Assembly (NCBI RefSeq): GCF_002797395.1
Contig: NZ_KZ454943.1
Span: forward strand, 4,330,253 to 4,394,252
Direction of reading: 5' to 3'
From: Bacillus solitudinis
GTDB taxonomy: Bacteria > Bacillota > Bacilli > Bacillales > Bacillaceae_D
DNA length: 64,000 nucleotides
Part shown: piece by piece, positions 1 through 9,144 of the stretch
Position numbering within the stretch: position 1 is the first letter of the stretch
Layout of the letters: each line of letters starts with the position of its first letter
The notes under the pieces: generated by a model
Told to the model about the DNA's origin: nothing
Databases searched by the model: none
Seen by the model: only the letters and a program-made list of their open reading frames with translations
Made by a program: the position numbers and the translations under genes

Positions 1-603
1 TCTGTAAAGAACGTTGGCTTCATAGGCCCTGGCGTAGCCTGTTATGAGTTGATTTTCTCGAATAACGGAGCTCGGATAAGGTCGTGTTACGACAATATTT
101 TCTGACGTGGGAAGAGGAATTATGAGTTTCATGCCCTCAAATAGAACATCTGGTGAAATATATAATCGCTCTGCATTAGCTTGAATGATTGTCGGAATGG
201 CAACTCCAGTCCTCTCAGAAATTTCTGTGAGTGAATCTCCAGTTGTGACGTCGTAAACAACTGCAGGTAATTGAATTTGTTGATTAGTGTAAATGAAATT
301 CGGGTTATGAATGGTCATATTTATACCAGCTAAGAGTGATGGAAATGCCGAAAAACGCTGTGATATAGACCAAAGTGTGTCTCCTCTTTGAACGACATAG
401 AGCGTTATGGTTTCATTTGACAATATTTTAGGAATGACGAGTAGTTGACCCGGGAAAATGACATACGGATCGACAAATGGAGGATATAAGGCATTGGCAC
501 GGTAAATGGCGTCGAGATTACTTTCATATTGCACAGAAAGGTTATAAACCGTATCTCCAGGTTGAACTGTGTGAAGAATATGTGTTCCAGGCTGTATCGG
601 CAT
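1..603 (-). CDS. LysM-repeat protein with Gmad2-like domain (partial)
   Basis: The first 201 codons are visible; the 3' end lies outside the window. The start is ATG at 603, preceded by an AAGGAGCG ribosome site. Three LysM repeats follow one another (about residues 9-56, 66-112 and 114-163; each opens with a GDT or GDS turn after a V-x-x-G type strand and closes with an I/L-P strand), then comes the beginning of a Gmad2-type Ig-like domain (GYARAYEANV). LysM modules bind peptidoglycan or chitin, and the LysM plus Gmad2 pairing is typical of Bacillaceae cell-wall and spore-germination proteins. No signal peptide is visible, which fits a spore coat or cortex protein made in the mother cell. 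That role is inferred; the domain calls are firm. Confidence 0.85.
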   Translation of the reverse strand, partial: MPIQPGTHILHTVQPGDTVYNLSVQYESNLDAIYRANALYPPFVDPYVIFPGQLLVIPKILSNETITLYVVQRGDTLWSISQRFSAFPSLLAGINMTIHNPNFIYTNQQIQLPAVVYDVTTGDSLTEISERTGVAIPTIIQANAERLYISPDVLFEGMKLIIPLPTSENIVVTRPYPSSVIRENQLITGYARAYEANVLYR

Positions 604-858
604 TTAAAGCGCTCCTTTTTTTTTCAGTAATTATATTTATGAGTGAAGTCGAAGGAGATATGCCTCTTGAATTTTTCTAGGGGAAATTAGTTGTGGTAAT
701 TAGATAGGCTAATTGTTAAAAGGTTCGTCTGAATGGAGAGTCCTTAGCATAGTTTGCTTTCATGGCACTAACTGGTACAATTTATATAATCTTTCTTAAT
801 TAAAGGATAAGGAAAGTAGATTGGAAAATAAAATAGGTATGAATTTCAGGAGGAAATA

Positions 859-1860
859 ATGAAAAGAATATCACTTGGGTTTGTAGCATTCATTATTATG
901 CTGGCATCTGCACCTTTGTTTGTAAAGGCTCATGTAAAATGGTTTACAGACACATCACCGGAGAAGGAATCAATGGAACAAATCTTATCCCCTTTATTTA
1001 TGGTAATCGCGATATTGCTTGCTATCCTGCTTGCTATATTGACTCAGCTTCTTCCAAAGCTAGATAAAATTAAGCCATTAGAAAAGGTTAATCAGTTCCT
1101 CGATCGTTACCGCATTTCGTCAAGATACATATTAAAATATGGGACGGCCCTAGCTTTAATTATTCAAGTTCTATCAGGTACGATTTTTGCACCTGAATTT
1201 ATGATTACTACTGTCACTATTGAGGTTTTAGTATGGATCGCTATTATTTTATTGTTAGTACCAACTCACTATTCAACCAAAGCGGGGGCACTAATAATAT
1301 TAGCATTGTTTATCTATCAATTAACAGAGTCTGGCTTGTTTCATATGTTAGATTATGGATTTTATTTAGCAATTATCTTCGTATTATTGATTGGGAAAAC
1401 CAAGCTTGAAAATTGGGGATTTCCTTTATTATATCTTGGAACAGGACTGTCATTATGTTGGGTCGCGGTAGAGAAGTGGGTATACCCTTCTATGACTGTG
1501 GATATTATCCACCAGCATGGTGTTCCTACATTTGGATTTCCACCTGAAACATTTATCGTTCTAGCGGCTTTCATTGAATTTATTGTCGGATATTTACTGA
1601 TTGTGGGTATCTTGAATCGTCTTCTTGCTTTAGTATTAACGTTAATTTTCATTTCAACTACGATGTTGTTTGGAATAACTGAAATTATCGGACACTTTAT
1701 GATCCATATCATCCTCATCATATTTATTATCGAAGGTGTTTCTTTTTATGATCCGCCAATTTCTATTCACAAAACGAAGATTGACCAAATGGTGTTTGTT
1801 TTCTTGAATTTTCTATTTGTGTTAGCGACATTTGTTTTATTGTATTATCGTTTTGCCTAA
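859..1860 (+). CDS. DoxX-like multi-pass membrane protein
   Basis: This is a 333-residue, very hydrophobic protein with an N-terminal signal-like helix (residues 4-24, ending near the sequence VKAHVKW), then about eight membrane helices separated by short loops. ATG at 859 follows AGGAGG at ideal spacing. The helix pattern and the GFPPETF and EFIVGYLL segments resemble DoxX/DoxD-type membrane proteins, whose biochemical role is mostly unknown (proposed links to quinone or thiol redox chemistry). There is no obvious partner: it sits alone, upstream of the TraB-family gene and divergent from the LysM gene. Family assignment is by general resemblance, so function should be treated as unknown. 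Confidence 0.6.
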   Translation: MKRISLGFVAFIIMLASAPLFVKAHVKWFTDTSPEKESMEQILSPLFMVIAILLAILLAILTQLLPKLDKIKPLEKVNQFLDRYRISSRYILKYGTALALIIQVLSGTIFAPEFMITTVTIEVLVWIAIILLLVPTHYSTKAGALIILALFIYQLTESGLFHMLDYGFYLAIIFVLLIGKTKLENWGFPLLYLGTGLSLCWVAVEKWVYPSMTVDIIHQHGVPTFGFPPETFIVLAAFIEFIVGYLLIVGILNRLLALVLTLIFISTTMLFGITEIIGHFMIHIILIIFIIEGVSFYDPPISIHKTKIDQMVFVFLNFLFVLATFVLLYYRFA

Positions 1861-2012
1861 ATTATCGTTTTCGGAAAATGCTAACAATCTCTTTAAACTA
1901 TAAGTTATAATATAAGAGAATCTTGGTTTCAGAGCTCTTTATACTGGTCAAGAGAAGCATTAATGATACGATAAGAGACAGACACTCTCAAAATGTTGGA
2001 AGGAAGGTATTT

Positions 2013-3188
2013 ATGTCGGAACAGAATATTACGAGGATAACCTTAAATGGTAAAGAGATTATCCTTCTTGGTACCGCCCATGTATCCAAGCAAAGCGCAG
2101 AGCAAGTTAAGGAAGTTATTGAAGCAGAAAGACCTGACTCCGTCTGCATCGAATTGGATGAGCAAAGGTATCAATCCATTATCGACCAAAATCGATGGAG
2201 AGATATGGATATTTTCAAGGTAATTAAAGAAAAGAAAGCAACGTTTTTACTAATGAACCTTGTCATATCTTCCTTTCAAAAGCGAATAGCCAAGCAATAC
2301 GATATTAAGCCTGGTCAAGAAATGATTCAGGGAATTGAATCGGCAGAAGAACTAGGTGCGGAACTTATCTTAGCCGATAGAAATATACAAATCACTTTCT
2401 CCAGAATTTGGCATGGTGTTGGTCTAATGGGAAGAACGAGACTTCTTATGGAGATTATCGGAAGTATTTTCAATAAAGATGAGATTTCTGAAGAAGAGCT
2501 CGAGAAAATGAAATCCGAAGATATGTTAAACACGATGCTTCAAGATTTCACTGTAAACTTTCCTAAATTGAAAACACCTTTAATTGATGAACGTGACCAG
2601 TATTTAGCGCAGAAAATTAAAGAAGCTCCTGGAAGTAAAGTTGTGGCTGTTTTAGGTGCTGCACATGTTCCTGGTATTAAAGAAGAAATTAATAAAGACC
2701 ATGATTTAGAAGCGCTATCTGTACGACCTGTAAAATCTAAAGTGCCTACTATGATTGCTTGGATCATCCCATTCCTCATTCTGGGTATCATTGGGTATGC
2801 CTTTTTTATGAATCCTGATGTTGGTGTTAATTTAACAATGAGTTGGATATTATGGAATGGGGTTTTTGCAGCAATTGGTGCTGCGATAGCATTTGGACAT
2901 CCTTTAACGATTATATCCGCTTTTGTTATTGCGCCCTTTAGTTCATTGTATCCTCTTCTAGCAGCTGGTTGGTTTTCGGGGATTATGGAAGCATATCTGC
3001 GACGACCAAAAGTAAGTGACTTTGAAAATCTCTCAGATGATGTGTTTACCTTAAAAGGGTTTTGGAGCAATAAGGTCACTCGAGTCTTACTTGTTGTTGT
3101 TTTAACAAATTTAGGTAGTACACTCGGAACAGTAATAGGTGGGGCAGATGTTATCCGGTTGTTTATCAGAAACATATTAGGAACGTAA
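2013..3188 (+). CDS. TraB/PrgY-family membrane protein
   Basis: This 391-residue protein has a soluble N-terminal TraB/PrgY (TIKI/GumN-like) domain and about four C-terminal membrane helices from residue 250 on. Family hallmarks are the ILLGTAHVS motif near residue 20, the CIELDEQRY motif near residue 50 and GAAHVPGI near residue 215; these carry the conserved His and Glu residues of this putative metalloprotease-like fold. PrgY of enterococci limits pheromone activity at the cell surface, but chromosomal Bacillus homologues have no proven substrate. The open frame extends upstream to 1923, but only ATG at 2013 has a good ribosome site (GGAAGGAAGG). Calling it a protease would be inference. 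Confidence 0.82.
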   Translation: MSEQNITRITLNGKEIILLGTAHVSKQSAEQVKEVIEAERPDSVCIELDEQRYQSIIDQNRWRDMDIFKVIKEKKATFLLMNLVISSFQKRIAKQYDIKPGQEMIQGIESAEELGAELILADRNIQITFSRIWHGVGLMGRTRLLMEIIGSIFNKDEISEEELEKMKSEDMLNTMLQDFTVNFPKLKTPLIDERDQYLAQKIKEAPGSKVVAVLGAAHVPGIKEEINKDHDLEALSVRPVKSKVPTMIAWIIPFLILGIIGYAFFMNPDVGVNLTMSWILWNGVFAAIGAAIAFGHPLTIISAFVIAPFSSLYPLLAAGWFSGIMEAYLRRPKVSDFENLSDDVFTLKGFWSNKVTRVLLVVVLTNLGSTLGTVIGGADVIRLFIRNILGT

Positions 3189-3387
3189 CAAATCTAGCTT
3201 TAATATTATTGTGTAACATACATATATTGACCTTTATGCCTGTTACTAAGTGTGTTTGCTTAATACATTTGTGGCAGGCATTTTTAAGGAGCGACTATAT
3301 ATGCTAGGAAGGGGTAGCTTTGAGTCTAAAAAACATGCAAACTTACCCTTCCTTAAAAAGTATTAAAACCTCATTTGCAAGAAACAA

Positions 3388-3418
3388 AAGCTACCGTTTT
3401 ATGGGTAGTCTTTTTTGT
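3388..3418 (+). terminator. Probable intrinsic terminator after the TraB-family gene
   Basis: The arms AAGCTACC and GGTAG(T)CTT pair with one bulged T and are followed by TTTTTTGTTTT. A second, weaker hairpin (GGAAGGGGTA with TTACCCTTCC, about 3309-3354) lies upstream. The rest of 3189-3510 shows no gene. Confidence 0.55.
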
Positions 3419-3566
3419 TTTATCAGGTAGGATCCTAGTTTTTTTAAAATCATATATCACTGGAAACTCGAAATCTTTTTTTGAGCCAACTCAAAACTAA
3501 AAAAAGGTGAATGAACCATTCTTATTTAGAACAAACCATTTTTACAAAAGCTTTACCGACGCGTTT

Positions 3567-3580
3567 TGTAAGCGGTTACG
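3567..3580 (+). promoter_or_regulatory. Putative CcpA cre site before the first sugar importer
   Basis: TGTAAGCGGTTACG matches the catabolite-response consensus TGWAANCGNTNWCA at 13 of 14 positions; only the last base differs. It lies 160-173 bases before the first permease start, in the leader of the importer operon, where CcpA binding would repress or block transcription during growth on preferred sugars. No convincing -35/-10 pair was located nearby. Confidence 0.6.
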
Positions 3581-3739
3581 AACAGTTAACAAGTAATGTA
3601 GATGTGAACCAAAGCAACAAAGATGAAGGAATATTTTATATGCGCATTTCGTGGAATATTGAACGATTGTCCTTGCCGAAATTGGCTGGTTATAATCAAA
3701 CTGAAAATGAAAAGTTATTTGAAAAGGGGGTTTAGCATA

Positions 3740-4714
3740 ATGGGGGATTCATCAGTAAAACCCTATGGAGAATCTGAGTTAGAAATTGACACAAGTAAAT
3801 TCATTAAAAAAAGAAAAAATCCGTACTACGAAAATATCAGAAAAAACTGGATGCTTTATGTCATGATTCTTCCTGGTTTGTTATTTTACATTCTATTTAA
3901 ATATATCCCATTACTAGGAAGTGTTATTGCGTTTAAAGATTACCAAATTTTCAAAGGGATATTGGCTAGCCCATGGGTTGGATTAGATAATTTTCGATTT
4001 ATCTTTACCTATCAAGATTTTTATCAAGTGTTAAGGAATACGGCGATGATCGCTTTTTATCAACTTGTTTTTGGATTTCCAGCACCAATTATTCTCGCAT
4101 TATTATTTAATGAGATCCGACTAATGATTATAAAAAGAACTGTTCAAAGCTTATTTTATCTTCCACATTTTTTATCTTGGGTTGTCGTGGGGGGAATTGT
4201 TTTTGAATTATTATCTACGCAAGGGATTGTCAATGCTGTTCGTGTACTGTTCGGCGCAGAACCGATTCTCTTTATGCAGGAGGAAAAGTACTTTCGGACA
4301 ATTGTTGTTATCTCTGATATATGGAAGGGGGTTGGCTGGGGAACGATCATTTATTTAGCTGCGATAACCGCAATTAATCCCAGTTTATATGAAGCGGCTG
4401 TCATCGATGGGGCCAACCGTTGGAAACAGACAATCTATATCACGCTACCATTATTGTTTCCCACAATTTTAGTTCTATTTTTACTTAATATCGGAAATTT
4501 CTTAGAACTTGGGTTTGATCAAATCTTTAACTTACTAACGCCGATGACCTATTCCGTCGGAGATATTATCGAAACATATGTTTACCGAGCTGGTGTGCTC
4601 CAAGGACAATATAGTGTAACCACTGCAATTGGTTTATTCCAATCTGTTGTTGGCTTCATATTACTCTGGATATTTAACAGACTCGCAAGAAAATCAGGAC
4701 AGGGGTTATGGTAA
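3740..4714 (+). CDS. Sugar ABC importer permease, LplB/YtcP-class, first subunit
   Basis: This 324-residue integral membrane protein has six predicted helices. The binding-protein-dependent permease EAA loop appears as EAAVIDGANRWKQ near residues 222-234. This loop docks on the ATPase. The N-terminus (KNWMLYVMILPGLLFYILFKYIPLLG...) and the FKDYQIFKG segment are typical of the LplB family used for complex oligosaccharides. ATG at 3740 follows AAAAGGGGG; a longer reading back to 3623 has no ribosome site. It overlaps the next permease gene and is cotranscribed with it and the lipoprotein gene at 5645. No ATPase is encoded nearby, so a shared MsmX-type ATPase elsewhere is likely. Confidence 0.92.
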   Translation: MGDSSVKPYGESELEIDTSKFIKKRKNPYYENIRKNWMLYVMILPGLLFYILFKYIPLLGSVIAFKDYQIFKGILASPWVGLDNFRFIFTYQDFYQVLRNTAMIAFYQLVFGFPAPIILALLFNEIRLMIIKRTVQSLFYLPHFLSWVVVGGIVFELLSTQGIVNAVRVLFGAEPILFMQEEKYFRTIVVISDIWKGVGWGTIIYLAAITAINPSLYEAAVIDGANRWKQTIYITLPLLFPTILVLFLLNIGNFLELGFDQIFNLLTPMTYSVGDIIETYVYRAGVLQGQYSVTTAIGLFQSVVGFILLWIFNRLARKSGQGLW

Positions 4715-5583
4715 TGAGACAATCATATGGAGAAAAATGCTTTCAATTTTTCAACTATACGGTTTTAATTGTTATGGCGCTAACTATGATTCTTCCTTTA
4801 CTTCAATTGTTAGCCGTGTCTTTTAGTTCACCGATTGCTGCTGATTCAAGAAAAGTATTCTTGCTACCAGTAGAATTTACATTGGACACGTGGACACATA
4901 TCCTGCAAAATAAAGTTCTTTGGAAGTCTTTTGCCGTTACAGTCTATATTACAGTTGTTGGAACCTTCTTAAGTATGTTTTTTACAGTCTTAACGGCGTT
5001 CCCGTTATCGAGAAAGGAATTTTTGTTACGTAAACCTATAATGCTAGCGATTGTCCTCACGATGATTTTCAATGCACCTATGATTCCGTTTTTTCTAACA
5101 GTTAGAGAACTAGGGATGATGGACTCGCTATGGGCGCTTATCATTCCAGCGCTAATTAGTACCTTTAACATGGTCATTGTGAGAACCTTTTTTATGGCGG
5201 TACCAAGTGACTTGGACGATGCCGCAAAAATTGACGGCTGCCATGATTTTAGATTGTTATTCCAAATCTATTTGCCGCTATCTAAGCCAGTTCTTGCTAC
5301 GGTTAGTTTATTCTACGCTGTCGCCTATTGGAACACTTTCCAAAAAGCCGTTTTGTTCATTAGAAGTCCTGAATTATGGCCGTTACAGATGAGACTTCGA
5401 GCCTATTTCACCTCACCAGAAGAGCTCGCTGCTGTTAATCTAATCACAAACGATGCTGACTTTAATACAACAACTTTGAAAGCGGCTACAATTATTTTTG
5501 CTACCGTACCTATACTACTAGTATACCCATACCTTCAGAAGTATTTTGTAAAAGGTGCAGTCCTTGGATCACTGAAAGAATAG
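4708..5583 (+). CDS. Sugar ABC importer permease, LplC/YtcP-class, second subunit
   Basis: This 291-residue membrane protein pairs with the preceding permease. The EAA-type loop reads DDAAKIDGCHDFR (about residues 171-183), and the C-terminus ends in the family signature YPYLQKYFVKGAVLGSLKE. Its 5' end overlaps the previous gene by 7 bases, so translation is probably coupled. A second ATG six bases on (4714) has better spacing to the AGGGG ribosome site and may be the real start. The two permeases form the membrane channel of an importer for plant-derived oligosaccharides; the substrate is inferred from the neighbouring hydrolase genes. Confidence 0.92.
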   Translation: MVMRQSYGEKCFQFFNYTVLIVMALTMILPLLQLLAVSFSSPIAADSRKVFLLPVEFTLDTWTHILQNKVLWKSFAVTVYITVVGTFLSMFFTVLTAFPLSRKEFLLRKPIMLAIVLTMIFNAPMIPFFLTVRELGMMDSLWALIIPALISTFNMVIVRTFFMAVPSDLDDAAKIDGCHDFRLLFQIYLPLSKPVLATVSLFYAVAYWNTFQKAVLFIRSPELWPLQMRLRAYFTSPEELAAVNLITNDADFNTTTLKAATIIFATVPILLVYPYLQKYFVKGAVLGSLKE

Positions 5584-5591
5584 TAGATATT

Positions 5592-5609
5592 AAACCGAAC
5601 TATCGGTTT
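5592..5609 (+). other. Intercistronic hairpin between permease and binding-protein genes
   Basis: AAACCGA and TCGGTTT form a 7-bp stem with a 4-base loop, followed by an AT-rich stretch without a run of T. It sits between the second permease and the lipoprotein gene and may act as an RNA processing or stability element. Confidence 0.4.
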
Positions 5610-5644
5610 GATTATATAATTTAATATAAAAGGGAGGAAAAGGC

Positions 5645-7198
5645 ATGTTAGCTAACAGAAAGCGAATATTTTTATTATCTCTAATGTTAACTCTAATTTT
5701 GGGTATGATGGTTGCCTGTAACAACAGTAATGAAGAGGTAGATAGTTCATCACCTAATGAAGAGGATGTTAAAGAAGAAATAATTGAAGAGGCTAATGTC
5801 AAAGTATTCAAAAGTCACTTAACAAAAGGCACTCTTCCGGGTCCTGATGACGCACATGTTCAATATGTGAAAGGAGAAACGGGGGTTGAGTATGAATTAT
5901 TAACTCCTCCAGCAGGAGCTGATCCTGTCGAATATTTAAATCTGATGTTTGCGTCAAATGATTTCCCAGATATTTTCCGCCCAATTGGCGGAGTGGAACA
6001 AACTTTAATAAATCAAGGTGCGGCCTTACCTCTAGATGATCTTCTTCCAAAGTATGCACCTAATGTATGGAATAATATTCCTGAAGAGGCGTGGGACGTT
6101 GTCCGTTCTGCCACACCTGATGGGAAAATCTACTATGTCCCAAAAGTATTCCTCGTTCCTGAACGTGCTCCTTTGATTCGACAAGATTGGATTGATGCAG
6201 TAGGACTTGACATGCCAACAACGGTTGAAGAATATAAAGAATTATTAATCGCATTCCGTGACAAGGATCCTAACGGAAATGGCTTGAAGGATGAACTTCC
6301 GACCTCAGGAAGAGAGTTTGGTAAATGGATGGATCATTTATTTGCGATTTATGGGGTTGCAATGTGGGAAGGGTCACCTGAATGGGATATCTATGAAGGT
6401 GAAATTCAATATGCTGGTGTGTCAAAGAATATGAAAGCAGCCATTTCGTTCATTCGAGAGTTATATGAAGAAAAGCTATTAGACAATGAAACGTTTTTAA
6501 ATAAAGGTGATGTTTGGACGGCAAAAATTAATAATAATCTAGTAGGTAGCTGGTATCATCTTCCTGCCAATTTACATGACCGTTATAACGCAATGCTAGA
6601 AGGCGCACCTGATGCCTATGTTACAGGAATGCCTTTACCAGAAGTTGATGGTTTTGAAGGATTCGTTACGCAAAAAAGTATGGGAGAACCAGAGTGGATG
6701 ATTCCTGTGGCATCTGAAGAAAATGCAGCTGCTTCATTAAAATTATTAGACTTCTTTTATAATACGGAATTTGATGATTTTATTCGATATGGAATTGAAG
6801 GCGCACATCATGAAGTAGAAGATGGTAACAAGGTGTTGATTCCAGCAACGGATGAAACGCCGATTCCATTAGGAATGAGAAATTTCACGACCATTGAAGA
6901 TATGGAAATTCGAATTGAACAAACCATGCCAGAACAACAACAAGAAATGGTTAAAGATATCTTTGAGATAAGCACAGCTGATGCTAGAAGAATTGCGGGT
7001 GATGGCTTGCCAAGTACTGTTTATGAAGGGTTCCCAGATATTCAATCTCATAAATTATTTGAGGAATATTTAACGAAAATTGTTATTGGTGAGTGGCCGA
7101 TTGATAAATTTGATGAATTTGTAGATAGATGGTATCAATCAGGTGGAGATACTGTGACAGAACGGGTTCAGGAATGGTACGAAAGAATGGGAAAATAA
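5645..7198 (+). CDS. Extracellular solute-binding lipoprotein (LplA/YtcQ-type)
   Basis: This 517-residue protein has a lipoprotein signal peptide (basic MLANRKR start, hydrophobic core, lipobox MVAC with Cys25), then an acidic spacer and a large cluster D/type 1-like binding domain. The segment DKDPNGNGLKDELPTSG resembles the calcium-binding loop common in LplA-type proteins. It would capture the oligosaccharide outside the cell and deliver it to the two permeases encoded just upstream. ATG at 5645 follows AAAGGGAGG. A perfect 10-bp hairpin after the stop closes the unit. The ligand is unknown; the neighbouring GH105 and GH127 enzymes suggest a pectin side-chain fragment. Confidence 0.92.
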   Translation: MLANRKRIFLLSLMLTLILGMMVACNNSNEEVDSSSPNEEDVKEEIIEEANVKVFKSHLTKGTLPGPDDAHVQYVKGETGVEYELLTPPAGADPVEYLNLMFASNDFPDIFRPIGGVEQTLINQGAALPLDDLLPKYAPNVWNNIPEEAWDVVRSATPDGKIYYVPKVFLVPERAPLIRQDWIDAVGLDMPTTVEEYKELLIAFRDKDPNGNGLKDELPTSGREFGKWMDHLFAIYGVAMWEGSPEWDIYEGEIQYAGVSKNMKAAISFIRELYEEKLLDNETFLNKGDVWTAKINNNLVGSWYHLPANLHDRYNAMLEGAPDAYVTGMPLPEVDGFEGFVTQKSMGEPEWMIPVASEENAAASLKLLDFFYNTEFDDFIRYGIEGAHHEVEDGNKVLIPATDETPIPLGMRNFTTIEDMEIRIEQTMPEQQQEMVKDIFEISTADARRIAGDGLPSTVYEGFPDIQSHKLFEEYLTKIVIGEWPIDKFDEFVDRWYQSGGDTVTERVQEWYERMGK

Positions 7199-7220
7199 TG
7201 AATAAACGTTTAAGATGCAA

Positions 7221-7245
7221 GTTGCCCAAAGTCTATTTGGGCAAC
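7221..7245 (+). terminator. Hairpin after the binding-protein gene
   Basis: GTTGCCCAAA and TTTGGGCAAC form a perfect 10-bp stem with a 5-base loop. The following CTCTCTCTT is only moderately T-rich, so it may be a leaky terminator allowing some reading into the oxidoreductase gene. Confidence 0.6.
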
Positions 7246-7295
7246 CTCTCTCTTAAACTAAATGAATAACATTAATGGTGAAGGGATTGATATCG

Positions 7296-8615
7296 ATGAA
7301 AAAAAGATATGCCATTTGTGGTGTAAGCGGGAGAGCTCTCGGTTTGTTTGCCGAGTCAATTATTACGACGTTTTCACAAAGTTGCGAAATCGTTGCCTTG
7401 TTGGATCGTGATCCTGTACGATTTGAATTGTTTGGTACTAGATTTCCAGAACACGGCCATGTGAAGACATACGGAGAATCTGAGTTCGATCTGATGGTTA
7501 ATGAAGCAAAACCAGATGTGATTATCACTGCAGGAAGAGATGATAGCCATGCGAGATATATTCTTGCCGCGTTGCGTCGCGACTTAGATGTGATTACCGA
7601 AAAACCTATGGTTACCACTGCAGAAGATAGTAGAAAAGTGTTAGAAGCTGAACGGGAAAGTAAAGGGAAGGTAACGGTGACCTTCAATTACCGCTATTCA
7701 CCCATTCATACAAAAATTAAAGAATTAGTACGAGAAGGCAAGGTAGGAAGAGTGACCTCAGTTGATTTGAATTGGTATCTTGATACGTATCACGGTTCTA
7801 GTTATTTCAAAAGATGGAATCGGATGAGGGAACTCTCAGGAGGACTGTCCATTCATAAATGTACGCATCATTTTGATTTAGTTAACTGGTGGATTGACCA
7901 AAAACCAGTTGAAGTTTTTGCTTATGGTGCATTAAATTACTACGGACCAGAAGGAGAATTAAATCCTAAGAAAGAAGATGGAAGACATTGTGGAACATGT
8001 GATTATACAGAGGACTGCTCGTACTATTCTCGGTGGAACTCAAGGAAGGAAAGAGTGCTAGTACCGGATGATCATCTAGGATCACTCACTAGTGATAAAA
8101 ATAAATATCCTTATACAGATTATCGACCTGATCAATGTATATATGACTCCGAGATTAATATTGAGGACACGTATACTGCGTCCATAAAGTATAGTAAGGG
8201 TGCATTGCTTAGTTACTCTGTTAACTTTTCTCTTCCTTATGAAGGATATCGCCTAGCTATTAACGGGACAAAAGGGAGAATCGAGACGGTTGAATACCAT
8301 TCACCAGGGCGGACGCCATTTCCAACCCCGGTACAAACCATTGATTATTTCCCTTTGTTTGGGTCTAAGGAAACGATACATGTCGTTCAACGTCAGGGAG
8401 GACATGGAGGGGGCGATCCGTTACTCTTAGAGGACTTGTTTATGGGAGCGAATCCGAAACGACCGTACGAGATTATGTCTGGCGCGGTAGACGGAGCATA
8501 CTCTGTGTCTACTGGGGAAGCAGTCTGGAAATCAGCTAAAGAAAATCGTCCAATTACAATTGAAGAAATTCTTGGTAAACAACAAGAACCTCCCAAAGTC
8601 GAGGCGAGGAAATAA
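7296..8615 (+). CDS. Gfo/Idh/MocA-family NAD(P)-dependent oxidoreductase
   Basis: This 439-residue protein starts with a Rossmann strand (YAICGVSGRALGL) and carries the family EKP motif (VITEKPMVTT, near residue 108), whose Lys takes part in catalysis. Residues 135-300 form the alpha/beta substrate domain. A Cys cluster (CGTCDYTEDCSYY, about residue 230) is typical of the subgroup found in oligosaccharide clusters. Such enzymes oxidise or reduce sugars, inositols or sugar derivatives. ATG at 7296 is chosen because AAGGGA lies 10 bases before it; ATG at 7275 has no ribosome site. It lies downstream of the importer, so it probably acts on an imported sugar. The exact substrate cannot be read from sequence. 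Confidence 0.9.
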   Translation: MKKRYAICGVSGRALGLFAESIITTFSQSCEIVALLDRDPVRFELFGTRFPEHGHVKTYGESEFDLMVNEAKPDVIITAGRDDSHARYILAALRRDLDVITEKPMVTTAEDSRKVLEAERESKGKVTVTFNYRYSPIHTKIKELVREGKVGRVTSVDLNWYLDTYHGSSYFKRWNRMRELSGGLSIHKCTHHFDLVNWWIDQKPVEVFAYGALNYYGPEGELNPKKEDGRHCGTCDYTEDCSYYSRWNSRKERVLVPDDHLGSLTSDKNKYPYTDYRPDQCIYDSEINIEDTYTASIKYSKGALLSYSVNFSLPYEGYRLAINGTKGRIETVEYHSPGRTPFPTPVQTIDYFPLFGSKETIHVVQRQGGHGGGDPLLLEDLFMGANPKRPYEIMSGAVDGAYSVSTGEAVWKSAKENRPITIEEILGKQQEPPKVEARK

Positions 8616-8669
8616 GTCGAAGCTCTCTGAATACTTTTAACCACAAGAAAGCATATAAGTCGAGGCGAG
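8597..8669. repeat. 13-bp direct repeat at the oxidoreductase/pseudogene junction
   Basis: AAGTCGAGGCGAG occurs at 8597-8609 (inside the last codons of the oxidoreductase gene) and again at 8657-8669, immediately before readable GH105 remnants. The 60-base offset suggests a duplication or deletion scar. Confidence 0.75.
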
Positions 8670-9066
8670 TCATACAAGGAGATTTTGAACTTTTACAGAG
8701 AGAACTAGCTGAAGGTTGCTTGAAGCTACAGGCAATGAACGGATTATGGTATCAAGTCTTGAAAGATTCTGAGTCTTAGAAGAAACCTCTTGTACATCAA
8801 TGCTTATGTATGCATTTACTATTGGCATCCGCGCTGGTTGGCTTAAAAACTGGAAATCTTACACCGAAACAGTGACGTTTGGGTAAAATTATCGATAATG
8901 AAGGAAATATTTACGGTGTCTGCAAAGGATCTAGTTATTCTTTTACCAACTATTATTATAAAGATAATTTATCGTGGAAATAGAACGATACCGATGGAAT
9001 TGGCATTATTCTATTAACCGGTATAGAAACACTTAGGATGCTGCGCGAAGGTGCGAAGTATCTTTG
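8670..9066 (+). pseudogene. Decayed GH105 (unsaturated rhamnogalacturonyl hydrolase-like) C-terminal remnant
   Basis: No long frame survives here, but short translated blocks match the C-terminal half of GH88/GH105 enzymes. One frame gives RELAEGCLKLQ then MNGLWYQVLKDSES and a stop (about 8699-8779); a shifted frame gives ETSCTSMLMYAFTIGIRAGW (about 8783 on), then a stop; a third gives NEGNIYGVCKGSSYSFTNYY and, after another stop, NDTDGIGIILLTGIE (to about 9040). The intact GH105 at 13641 has the equivalent GLWYQVMD and LEASGSCMLSYAIAKGIR segments. The 5' half, with the catalytic Asp and His, is gone. The remnant therefore cannot make an enzyme. It explains the otherwise empty 8616-9144 gap. 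Confidence 0.85.
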
Positions 9067-9144
9067 AAACACAAATATATTTTTACCTCCTATAATATAA
9101 TAAAAATAGTATAGTATAATGGCAGAAAAAGGGGGTAAAAAAGA

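Noticed and set aside
3511-3735. A 74-codon frame (MNHSYLEQ...) upstream of the first permease
   Set aside because: Ribosome site is too close to its ATG, composition is unremarkable and it carries the cre-like site; more likely leader than gene.
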